A DNA stretch of 8,694 bases. Source: Spirochaetaceae bacterium (GTDB taxonomy: Bacteria; Spirochaetota; Spirochaetia; Treponematales; Breznakiellaceae). The DNA is taken from positions 1 through 8,694 of the forward strand of contig JAISQV010000074.1 in assembly GCA_031273985.1 (NCBI GenBank), given 5' to 3'. This document shows, in pieces, positions 1-5,856 of the stretch (the first letter of the stretch is position 1; the number at the start of each line of letters is the position of its first letter). The notes under the pieces are model-generated. The model saw nothing but the letters and a program-made list of their open reading frames with translations, did not search any database and was not told the origin of the DNA. The translations under genes and the position numbers were made by a program.

Positions 1-151
1 GGTTTTTCAGCACCCTGGCCTTCCCGACATAGATGATGCGCCGCTCCTCGTCCCGCATGATGTAGACCCCCGGCGCCTGCGGAGCGTCCCGGGCCGCCGC
101 CCTGAGCGTATCCAGCTGCTCCTGCGCCTCGTTCCGCTTCATATCCCCCAT
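1..151 (-). CDS. uvrC: UvrABC excinuclease subunit C, N-terminal fragment
   Basis: Only the first 50 codons are in the window; the gene runs off the left edge. UvrC makes the incisions on both sides of a DNA lesion in nucleotide excision repair, after loading by UvrA and UvrB. The visible translation contains APQAPGVYIMRD (residues 23-34) followed by RRIIYVGKA (37-45). This is the start of the GIY-YIG nuclease domain responsible for the 3' incision (GVY at 28-30, YVG at 41-43). The short N-terminal helix before it is normal for the family. I chose the ATG at 151. An in-frame ATG at 142 is possible, but its G-run lies only two bases upstream. No good Shine-Dalgarno sequence precedes 151, and a TATTAT lies 6 bases upstream, so a leaderless message is conceivable. 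Transcribed divergently from coaD. Confidence 0.9.
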   Translation of the reverse strand, partial: MGDMKRNEAQEQLDTLRAAARDAPQAPGVYIMRDEERRIIYVGKARVLKN

Positions 152-157
152 TCTAGC

Positions 158-163
158 ATAATA
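158..163 (-). promoter_or_regulatory. possible -10 box of uvrC
   Basis: On the minus strand TATTAT is separated from the uvrC ATG by GCTAGA. A start point 6-7 bases downstream would fall on or next to the ATG. The position for a -35 box (181-186, CTGTCC on the minus strand) matches the consensus poorly and coincides with the edge of the palindromic element at 184. Weak evidence, from motif and spacing only. Confidence 0.25.
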
Positions 164-183
164 AAGGGATAAGGGAGGAGGGA

Positions 184-417
184 CAGGGCATCGGCGTTTG
201 CTTTCAGGCGCTGTGAAATTACCAAATCTTGAATAATTTTAACCTCAAAGGACACGAAGAACACTTTCCCGCTATGGACTAAAGGGAAAGTAAAGGTTTT
301 AATTAGAAAACATCCTTTTCCTTTGTGTCCTTCGTGCGCCTTTGTGGTTATTTTTCCTCCAAAAACTTGAGTTTTATGATATTTCAGGGTTTGGAAAAAA
401 TAAACGCCGATGCCCTG
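184..417. repeat. 234-bp nested palindromic intergenic element with 16-bp terminal inverted repeats
   Basis: The ends are a perfect 16-bp inverted repeat: CAGGGCATCGGCGTTT at 184-199 and its reverse complement at 402-417. Inside lies a second pair of imperfect arms. The left arm (241-262) begins AACCTCAAAGGACACGAAG; the right arm, read on the minus strand from 350 down to about 316, begins AACCACAAAGGCGCACGAAG. Both arms show a roughly 9-base CACRAAGGA periodicity. A perfect 8-bp stem lies within (ACTTTCCC 263-270, GGGAAAGT 284-291). The trinucleotide GGA abuts both ends (181-183 and 418-420), which could be a short target duplication or chance. The element is AT-rich compared with the flanking genes and encodes no protein I can support. 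It occupies most of the uvrC-coaD divergent spacer. It resembles a miniature inverted-repeat or other dispersed palindromic element; mobility is not shown. Confidence 0.75.
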
Positions 418-473
418 GGAAACGGCGGGGAGCCCTTGATTCTTTTGGATAAAAACGGTACCGCTTATGCACC

Positions 474-992
474 ATGACCAAGGCAGCGTTTCCCGGTTCC
501 TTTGATCCCCCGACTCTGGGGCATCTCAACATTATCGAGCGGGCCGCGGCGCTCTTTGACGAGCTCGTGGTGGTGGTGGCGGAGAATCCCGGCAAAACCT
601 GCCTCTTTTCCCCGGAAGAACGGCTCTCCATGCTGGGGGATCTGGTCGCGGCGCGGCGCAATATATCCGTGGTGTCCTGGAACGGGCTCATCGTGGAATT
701 CCTCAAGCAGCAGGGTATCCGCATCCTGGTGCGGGGTATCCGGGGGGGCGTGGACTTTTCCTACGAATTCGAGCTTTCCATGTGGAACAAGGCCCTGGCC
801 CCGCAAATTGAAACAGTCTTCATAACCACGGACCCCCGCTACCTGGTGCTCCGCTCTTCGGGAATCAGGGAGGTGGCCGCCTTCGGGGGAAGCTTCGAGG
901 CTATGGTCCCGCCCCTGGTGGCAGAGGCCCTCAGGGAGAAATTTCCGGCCCGGGGCGATTCCTCCGCTGAAAAGACAGGGGGCCCGGAGTAA
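474..992 (+). CDS. coaD: phosphopantetheine adenylyltransferase
   Basis: Catalyses the penultimate step of coenzyme A synthesis: 4'-phosphopantetheine plus ATP gives dephospho-CoA plus pyrophosphate, in the cytoplasm. The 172-residue protein belongs to the nucleotidyltransferase superfamily. It has FPGSFDPPTLGH at 6-17 (TxGH motif with H17), a phosphate-contacting lysine in NPGKT (K41), VRGIRGGVDFSYEFELSMWNKAL at 86-108 in two blocks (RGIR 87-90, then the YEFEL helix), and RSSGIREVAAFGG at 127-139. The last motif usually reads SSS, so the third serine is a glycine here. Most family members have about 160 residues; the extra length is a polar C-terminal tail from about residue 158. The ATG at 474 is the only in-frame start after the stop at 450-452, yet it has no convincing Shine-Dalgarno sequence. 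The next gene lies in the same direction and may be co-transcribed. Confidence 0.96.
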   Translation: MTKAAFPGSFDPPTLGHLNIIERAAALFDELVVVVAENPGKTCLFSPEERLSMLGDLVAARRNISVVSWNGLIVEFLKQQGIRILVRGIRGGVDFSYEFELSMWNKALAPQIETVFITTDPRYLVLRSSGIREVAAFGGSFEAMVPPLVAEALREKFPARGDSSAEKTGGPE

Positions 993-1093
993 CCATGTTC
1001 AGGGGCCGGTCCCTTTTCAGCGGCAATTCCGCCATGAGCGTCTCCTCATCATCGCCTCTGCATAATTTGCTGGATTATTCTGCGGCGTACATA

Positions 1094-1099
1094 TATAAT
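1094..1099 (+). promoter_or_regulatory. consensus -10 box just upstream of the lipoprotein gene
   Basis: A perfect TATAAT ends 6 bases before the ATG at 1106, so transcription would be expected to start at or next to that ATG. No strong -35 lies at the standard distance: TGGATT at 1071-1076 with a 17-base spacer matches 3 of 6, and TTGCTG at 1067 is too far upstream. Either a leaderless transcript or a chance AT-rich match. Confidence 0.35.
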
Positions 1100-1105
1100 A
1101 CCGGC

Positions 1106-1651
1106 ATGAAGCAGTCTATCCGTATTTTGTTTGGCGCTCTCGCCCTGATTCTTGTTTCCTGCGTTTCGGCAGAGGTTCAGCCCGCGCCCCCTCCGGAAGC
1201 GGTGGTCCCGGTGGAAGAACCGGAGCCCGTGCCGGTTGCGGATGAAGAACCCAGCTTCGATCCTGCCGCAGTTACCCAGGAAGAATTTGATACCACCATG
1301 GTCGATGTCCGGGAATTCATCGGTGAGTTGAACACCATTGTCCGGGGCAGGGATTATGAGGGCTGGGTTGCCCATCTGGGTCCTTCCTATTTCGCGCGGA
1401 TAAGTTCCCCGGAATTTCTCCTCCGGGTTTCCCAGTCTGCGGAGCGGCTCCGGACCCGGGGTATCGTGCTGAGCAGTGCCCGGGATTATTTTTTACAGGT
1501 CGTGGTTCCCTCCCGCACCAACGACAGGGTCGATGATATCGAATTTGTGGGACACCAGCGGGTGATGGCCTACACGCTCAATGCGAAGGGCGAGCGCCTC
1601 AGACTCTACGACCTTGAAAACCTGGGCAACGGCTGGCGCATTATCAACTGA
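1106..1651 (+). CDS. small lipoprotein of unknown function
   Basis: A 181-residue protein I do not recognise by name. From the ATG at 1106 it begins with a type II signal peptide: K2 and R6, a hydrophobic stretch (7-17), then the lipobox LVSC at 16-19. This predicts cleavage before C19, lipid attachment and export to the periplasmic face of a membrane. Residues about 23-48 form a Pro/Glu/Val-rich linker (PAPPPEAVVPVEEPEPVPV). The rest (about 55-181) is a compact globular domain with an EFIGELN helix, aromatic residues around GWVAHLGPSYF, and a C-terminal strand ending GNGWRIIN. The frame is open back to an ATG at 995, where GGAG at 986-989 overlaps the end of coaD and is well spaced. That start would add 37 residues ahead of the signal peptide, so I prefer 1106, although 1106 has no Shine-Dalgarno sequence. 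Confidence 0.75.
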   Translation: MKQSIRILFGALALILVSCVSAEVQPAPPPEAVVPVEEPEPVPVADEEPSFDPAAVTQEEFDTTMVDVREFIGELNTIVRGRDYEGWVAHLGPSYFARISSPEFLLRVSQSAERLRTRGIVLSSARDYFLQVVVPSRTNDRVDDIEFVGHQRVMAYTLNAKGERLRLYDLENLGNGWRIIN

Positions 1652-1668
1652 GCCGCCGGTTGAGCGCC
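1635..1668 (+). terminator. hairpin at the end of the lipoprotein gene
   Basis: The segment straddling the stop codon can fold with an outer GGCGC (1635-1639) / GCGCC (1664-1668) stem and an inner CAACTG (1645-1650) / CGGTTG (1657-1662) stem. No T-run follows, so it is at best a weak or Rho-assisted terminator, or an mRNA 3' end stabiliser. Confidence 0.3.
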
Positions 1669-1687
1669 TGCCCGTCTCTGCATACGC

Positions 1688-1715
1688 TTGCCATACCGCC
1701 GGGTAACTATATACT
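1688..1715 (+). promoter_or_regulatory. sigma-70-type promoter of the HEAT-repeat gene
   Basis: TTGCCA (1688-1693), a 16-base spacer and TATACT (1710-1715). The boxes match the consensus 4 of 6 and 5 of 6. The expected start is near 1722, giving a leader of about 70 bases that contains the hairpin at 1738-1770. This suggests the HEAT-repeat gene can be expressed independently of the genes before it. Confidence 0.6.
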
Positions 1716-1737
1716 ATAAGATAGATATGGAGCGGTT

Positions 1738-1770
1738 TCAGGGCGTCAAATTTTGGGGCCGCCGCCCTGA
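1738..1770 (+). promoter_or_regulatory. stem-loop in the 5' leader of the HEAT-repeat gene
   Basis: A perfect 8-bp stem, TCAGGGCG (1738-1745) with CGCCCTGA (1763-1770), closes a 17-base loop. GG (1734-1735) and CC (1771-1772) can extend it across a TT bulge. It ends 7 bases before the Shine-Dalgarno AAGGGGA (1778-1784), so it might tune translation or mRNA stability. It matches no riboswitch class I know. Confidence 0.45.
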
Positions 1771-1791
1771 CCTGTATAAGGGGACTTAGGA

Positions 1792-2577
1792 ATGAATAGA
1801 ATCAAGCCGTTTATCACCTTAACCGTTGGACTTTTTATCGCCGCCTACGGGGCCTTTGCCCAATCCGGTTCCTCCGGCGGCGAGATGTCCGTGGAAGAAG
1901 CCTACCTCCAGGAATCTGTCGAGATGATGATCATCCGGGAACAGAGCCGTTCCGATGACCGGGATGGCAAGCTGGTGGCCCTTGAGTACATCCGGGAAGC
2001 CATAGAGGGCGGTAATACCAGTGATGAGATACGGGGCGCTCTGGAGTATATGGGCCTTGAGGGCATCCTCAACCAGACCAGAGAAAACGGCCGCCTCATG
2101 AACAACTTCCCCGATGTCCGGGCCCGGGCAGCGGAATATTTGGGGAATCTGGGTACCCCTGAGGCGAGGGACGCCCTCGTCAAAATGCTGCTCATCGACA
2201 ATGAACCCATGGTGCTTACCCAGGTTGTCGCATCCCTCCGAAAGGTGTTCAACGCGGGGGTTACGGAGAATTCCGAGGAATCCGCCTCCGCCGTGGCATG
2301 GATACTCCGGCGCTACGACAACATACACCCCGACAACCTCCTGGCCCTCTCAGCGCTGGATTACTTCGACCTCTGCGGCCGTTCCGGCGGGGGGATCAAG
2401 GATCCCGCCGTGATTGAGGTGATACGGCGCGTCGCCGTGGGGCGCTATATACGGCCTGTTCAGGACAGGGCAAAGACACTTCTCAGCAATCTTATCAAGT
2501 ATTCCCAACAGAGCGGCGGTTCTCAAAGCCGGCAGCAGGCAACGCCTCCCGCGCCGGGGACCGGGAACACGCCTTGA
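1792..2577 (+). CDS. secreted HEAT-repeat protein
   Basis: A 261-residue exported protein with no gene name I can support. Residues 1-23 are a classical signal peptide: N2-R3-K5, a hydrophobic core, then AFA before Q24, the likely signal peptidase I site. There is no lipobox cysteine. The mature part is helical. The clearest repeat is at about 106-153 (FPDVRARAAEYLGNLGTPEA, then ARDALVKMLLIDNEPMVLTQ), the pattern of PBS-lyase HEAT repeats, in which helix pairs form a protein-binding scaffold. More degenerate repeats flank it at about 60-95, 165-195 and 205-238. The tail from about 239 is Ser/Gln/Pro-rich and probably disordered. The start is firm: AAGGGGA lies 7 bases upstream and a promoter about 100 bases upstream. 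No terminator is visible; the stop codon overlaps the tRNA promoter. The likely role is a periplasmic scaffold or adaptor, inferred from the fold only. Confidence 0.85.
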   Translation: MNRIKPFITLTVGLFIAAYGAFAQSGSSGGEMSVEEAYLQESVEMMIIREQSRSDDRDGKLVALEYIREAIEGGNTSDEIRGALEYMGLEGILNQTRENGRLMNNFPDVRARAAEYLGNLGTPEARDALVKMLLIDNEPMVLTQVVASLRKVFNAGVTENSEESASAVAWILRRYDNIHPDNLLALSALDYFDLCGRSGGGIKDPAVIEVIRRVAVGRYIRPVQDRAKTLLSNLIKYSQQSGGSQSRQQATPPAPGTGNTP

Positions 2578-2602
2578 CAGGACCCGTCCCATCTGCTACT
2601 TT
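2574..2602 (+). promoter_or_regulatory. promoter of tRNA-Arg, overlapping the upstream stop codon
   Basis: A perfect -35 TTGACA (2574-2579) contains the TGA stop of the HEAT-repeat gene. A 17-base spacer ending in TGC precedes TACTTT (2597-2602). The TG two bases before it makes this an extended -10, offsetting the weak hexamer. The following bases (GCGGATGCC) are GC-rich, as is common at stringently controlled stable-RNA promoters. The expected start is near 2609, about 35 bases before the mature tRNA. Confidence 0.6.
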
Positions 2603-2643
2603 GCGGATGCCACCCTGCCGGAGCGGACGGGGCGGGCCCTTAC

Positions 2644-2717
<74 letters not shown>

Positions 2718-2722
2718 TTCCC

Positions 2723-2747
2723 TAATTCCTTGTATAGCAAGGAATTA
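2723..2747 (+). terminator. perfect hairpin directly after tRNA-Arg
   Basis: TAATTCCTTG (2723-2732) pairs perfectly with CAAGGAATTA (2738-2747) around a TATAG loop, 5 bases after the tRNA discriminator. It is well placed to end the tRNA transcript, but no T-run follows (AAGGTACACC), so it is not a textbook intrinsic terminator. It may instead mark the boundary of the adjoining repeat element or guide 3' processing. Confidence 0.4.
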
Positions 2748-2880
2748 AGGTACACCAAAATACACGAAGGAAGACAAGAAAACTTCTTCTCCTTATCTTC
2801 CCTTTTTCGCCTTTGTGTAAATTCTTCGTTTTTTGTGAAGCCCGCTGTTCGCGGGGTTGATGCGCCTTTGTGGTTAATTT
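2748..2880. repeat. second CACAAAGG-type palindromic intergenic element
   Basis: An AT-rich stretch between tRNA-Arg and the convergent kinase gene, related to the element at 184-417. The 16 bases TGCGCCTTTGTGGTTA occur exactly at both 335-350 and 2861-2876. Here the arms are TACACGAAGGAAGACAAG (2761-2778) and, on the minus strand, a matching arm across 2792-2819 that begins TACACAAAGGCG. An inner stem is 9 of 10 paired (2769-2778 with 2792-2801). A separate hairpin, CCCGC-TGTTC-GCGGG (2841-2855), sits inside the right part. The 16-bp terminal repeats of the first element are absent. No coding sequence is supported. Confidence 0.6.
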
Positions 2881-2904
2881 CTCTTTAGCCTTCTCCATCA
2901 TCTC

Positions 2905-5730
2905 TCAGGTATGAGCGCCGCCTGAAGCCTGCGGGCCGGGGTCCGGGGCAAGGTACTCCCGGAGTTTCGCCATCACATCGTCCAGGTCCAGGGGCTTACC
3001 CACATGGCCGTTCATCCCCGATTCGAGGCACCGCTCAATATCCTCCCGGAATACATTGGCGGTCATGGCGATGATGGGCACATTCCGGCGGCCTTCCCCG
3101 GGGGGCAGCGAAGCTTCCAGCTCCCGAATCTTCCGCGTCGCGTCGTAGCCGTCCATTTCGGGCATCTGCACGTCCATGAAGATCATGCCGTACTTTTCGG
3201 GGTTTTCCCCGTAAAGCCGCAGCGCCTCAAGACCGTTCCCGGCGCAGTCTATCCCCACCCCCGTGGGCTCCAGCAGGGAAAGGACAATTTCCCGGTTGAT
3301 CTCCACATCCTCCGCAAGAAGAATCCACTGGCCCTCAAAATGATCCGCCGGGCCCGCCCCCGCCTGACGGGACTGATCCAGGGCGGCCTCCAGACCCAGG
3401 CATTGATTCACCATGTTGACTATGGAGGAGGGGAAGAGCGGCTTGGAAAGGAATCTGTCCACCCCGGCCTCCCGCGCCTCCGCCTCAATGATCCCCCACT
3501 CCACGGCGCTTATCATTATCACCACGGACCGGAGCGGCGGCGCGGCGCTCCCCCGCAGTTTCCGGGTCAGCTCTATGCCGTTCATGCCCGGCATCTTCCA
3601 GTCCACAAAATAAATATCGTAGGGCCCCTTGCTGCGGACCAGTTCCAGGGCTTCCTCGCCGCCGGACGCCGTGTCGCAGGCAAAGCCGTAATGATCCGCC
3701 AGATCAAGAAAGTAATCCCGTATATCCGCCGTGTCGTCGACCGCCAGAATCCGGAGATTTTTCCAGTTTACCCCCGGCGAAAGGAGCCCCTCCGTGTCAG
3801 GGATACTCTCCGCGCGGCCCAGCTGCACGGTAAAACTGAAAACCGAGCCCTTCTCCGGCTCCGATTCCACCCATATCCTGCCGTCCATCATCTCCACGAT
3901 ACGCCTGGAAATGGCCAGCCCCAGGCCCGTCCCCCCAAACCTGCGGGAAGTGGAAGAATCGGCCTGCTCGAAAGAATTAAAGAGCCGCTCTATCTGCTCC
4001 GCGTTCATCCCTATGCCGGTATCGCTGACGCTGATCCGCAGGACTACCATTTCCCCCTGCTCCTCCTCCAGCCGGGTGTCTAGGGTGACGGAGCCCTGAT
4101 CCGGGGTAAACTTCACCGCGTTGGAGAGGAGATTGGTGATCACCTGGGCCAGGCGCTGATCATCCCCGTGAAGATAATGGGGGATACGCTTGTCGATGTG
4201 CACGGCAAAGTTCTGCTGCTTTTCCTCCACCCGGAAGTTGATCACATTGGACACCTTCCGCAGCATCTTCTCAAAATCAAAATCCGCCGGGGAAAGCTCG
4301 AATTTGTTTGCCTCGATCTTGGACATATCCAGAATATCGTTGATCACCCCCAGGAGGTGGGTGGAGGCCTCGTCGATCTTTTCGAGACAGTACTCCTTCT
4401 TTTCAATATTGCCGGAAGACTTGGCGATCGCCGTCATGCCTATGATCGCGTTCATGGGGGTCCGCATCTCGTGGCTCATGTTGGCCAGAAAATCGCTCTT
4501 GGCCTTGCTGGCCTGTTCCGCCTGGGCCAGCGCCGCGTTCCGCTCCTTTTCCCGGAGGTCCCGGATCGCCGCCCCGGCTATGAGGCTGGACACAGTGCTG
4601 AGAAGCTGCCGGTCGCTCTCGGTCCACTCCCGGGGCGACACACATTCCTCCACGGACAGCACCGCCCAGAAAAGACCGTCCACATAGAGCGGGGTCATCA
4701 TGAAAGCCTTGACCCCCACCTGCTTCATGATCGCAAAACGGGGCTCCTGGCTGACATCGTCGCAGTAAAGTATGGGGACGCTTTCCTGGGGTTCCGCCGG
4801 GGGGAAGCTCCTGATGATGCCGTTCAGCCCCTCCTGCGTGGGAGCGGTAACCAGCCTGTCGGAAGCCGTCCAGACATAGGCTGCATGACTCACCTCGGAA
4901 TCCTTTTCGGCCACGCCGATGAGGAGGCGGCTCGTGTTAAGAAAATCCCCGGTGATTCGCAGGGCCTCCCGGATCAGCGTCTCCGTGTCCCGGGCGGAAA
5001 TAAAACTCCGCGCCAACTGGGACATAAGCTTCTGCTGTTTGAAGCGCCGCGAAAAAGCCCGCTCCCTGTTCCGGTAATGAAAAAAGATAAAAAACCCCGC
5101 GCCCACCAGAATCAACAGGGCCGTAATCAGCATAACCGCCAGGGTAAGACTACGGCTGCGGGTCTTGAGCAGATTATCGTCGCTTACATCCACCCCGGCG
5201 ATGTAAGCAATATGCCCGCCCTCGTCAAAGATCGGGGCGTAGGAACTAAGAAGCCCCTCCCAGCCTATGGAATAGACCTGAAAATTCGTGGCCGCCGGCC
5301 CGCGCTCATCGAAAACCCGCAGTACGGCGGGCTCCATATCCAGCGCATCGGTCTCCAGCGTGTAGGCGTCCTCGCTCTCATCATTATCAACGATGGCCTG
5401 AAGTTTCCCCTCCTCATTCACATAATAATAGTAGACAAATAGTACCCGGTAATCCTCCCCAAAACGGATCAGCCGGTCCTTAAGCTCCCGGTAGCCCGGC
5501 TTTTCCATGTCTCCGGGCAGGCGGAAGCCGTCAAGCTCCCCGGCGCTCACATAGGCCGCCGCCGCCCGGCTTGCCGTAAGAAGGCGCGCCTCCAGGGTTT
5601 CCACCATGTACGAAGCGATGAACATGGAGAGCATCCCCGTGTACACCGAAACCCCCAGGACCAGAATCCCCGCCAGAGTATAGATAAAAAACCCCAGATT
5701 CCCCTGTATCTTTCTGACGATTCTATTCAT
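2905..5730 (-). CDS. membrane hybrid sensor histidine kinase with GAF and two receiver domains
   Basis: A 941-residue inner-membrane signalling protein. In order: TM1 (about 13-42), an extracytoplasmic Cache-like sensor (about 43-195, with a VFYAP-like SSYAPIFDEGG at 162-172), TM2 (196-217), GAF (about 238-388), a short coiled coil (390-410), HisKA with the phosphoacceptor H420 in ANMSHEMRTPMNA, and HATPase with N537, the G1 box DTGIGM (570-575) and G2 box GGTGLGLAI (599-607). Two receivers follow: one at about 659-775 (D665, D666, phosphoacceptor D710, S741, K763) and one at about 802-925 (E807, D808, phosphoacceptor D853, T890, K912). All key residues are present, so it should be active. 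There is no C-terminal HPt domain and no response regulator nearby, so the partner is elsewhere. Neither stimulus nor output can be read from the sequence. I chose the ATG at 5730, preceded by GGAGG, over an upstream TTG at 5769 that would add 13 Arg/Gly-rich residues. Confidence 0.93.
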   Translation of the reverse strand: MNRIVRKIQGNLGFFIYTLAGILVLGVSVYTGMLSMFIASYMVETLEARLLTASRAAAAYVSAGELDGFRLPGDMEKPGYRELKDRLIRFGEDYRVLFVYYYYVNEEGKLQAIVDNDESEDAYTLETDALDMEPAVLRVFDERGPAATNFQVYSIGWEGLLSSYAPIFDEGGHIAYIAGVDVSDDNLLKTRSRSLTLAVMLITALLILVGAGFFIFFHYRNRERAFSRRFKQQKLMSQLARSFISARDTETLIREALRITGDFLNTSRLLIGVAEKDSEVSHAAYVWTASDRLVTAPTQEGLNGIIRSFPPAEPQESVPILYCDDVSQEPRFAIMKQVGVKAFMMTPLYVDGLFWAVLSVEECVSPREWTESDRQLLSTVSSLIAGAAIRDLREKERNAALAQAEQASKAKSDFLANMSHEMRTPMNAIIGMTAIAKSSGNIEKKEYCLEKIDEASTHLLGVINDILDMSKIEANKFELSPADFDFEKMLRKVSNVINFRVEEKQQNFAVHIDKRIPHYLHGDDQRLAQVITNLLSNAVKFTPDQGSVTLDTRLEEEQGEMVVLRISVSDTGIGMNAEQIERLFNSFEQADSSTSRRFGGTGLGLAISRRIVEMMDGRIWVESEPEKGSVFSFTVQLGRAESIPDTEGLLSPGVNWKNLRILAVDDTADIRDYFLDLADHYGFACDTASGGEEALELVRSKGPYDIYFVDWKMPGMNGIELTRKLRGSAAPPLRSVVIMISAVEWGIIEAEAREAGVDRFLSKPLFPSSIVNMVNQCLGLEAALDQSRQAGAGPADHFEGQWILLAEDVEINREIVLSLLEPTGVGIDCAGNGLEALRLYGENPEKYGMIFMDVQMPEMDGYDATRKIRELEASLPPGEGRRNVPIIAMTANVFREDIERCLESGMNGHVGKPLDLDDVMAKLREYLAPDPGPQASGGAHT

Positions 5731-5779
5731 GGTCCTCCGGTTTGCCCGCCCGCGTCTTCCCGGCCTCAACCGGCGGGCA

Positions 5780-5808
5780 ATACTACAACCCGGCGGCGGG
5801 GCTTACAA
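5780..5808 (-). promoter_or_regulatory. candidate promoter of the hybrid kinase gene
   Basis: On the minus strand, TTGTAA (5803-5808), a 17-base spacer and TAGTAT (5780-5785). Each box matches the consensus 4 of 6. The expected start is near 5773, giving a leader of about 43 bases before the ATG at 5730. The flanking sequence is otherwise very GC-rich. Confidence 0.4.
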
Positions 5809-5856
5809 GACGCCGCGAGGAATTCCAAATTACCCGATCTTTGTAAGAGGGCGCAT

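Noticed and set aside
241..350. Short CACAAAGG-type repeats as a CRISPR array
   Set aside because: The units are about 9 bases, degenerate, contiguous and in opposing orientations, without unique spacers or cas genes.
375..380. TATGAT as the -10 box of a coaD promoter
   Set aside because: The -35 position at 17 bases (TTTTCC) is poor, and the start would lie inside the palindromic element nearly 90 bases before the ATG; too weak to annotate.
1722..1791. A riboswitch in the HEAT-gene leader
   Set aside because: The leader is only about 70 bases with one simple hairpin, and I see no conserved core of any riboswitch class.
1819..2328. A 169-codon minus-strand open frame opposite the HEAT-repeat gene
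   Set aside because: It is opposite a gene with a good promoter, ribosome site and signal peptide, and has no domain or start signal of its own.
2583..2631. CCCGTCC (2583-2589) with GGACGGG (2625-2631) as a terminator of the HEAT-repeat gene
   Set aside because: Only 7 bp with a 35-base loop that contains the tRNA -10 box, and no T-run follows; probably chance in GC-rich sequence.
3004..5442. Long plus-strand open frames of 359 and 424 codons opposite the hybrid kinase
   Set aside because: They lie antisense to a fully motif-supported kinase, have Pro/Gly/Arg/His-rich composition with no recognisable domain, and are expected when a GC-rich gene is read on the opposite strand.
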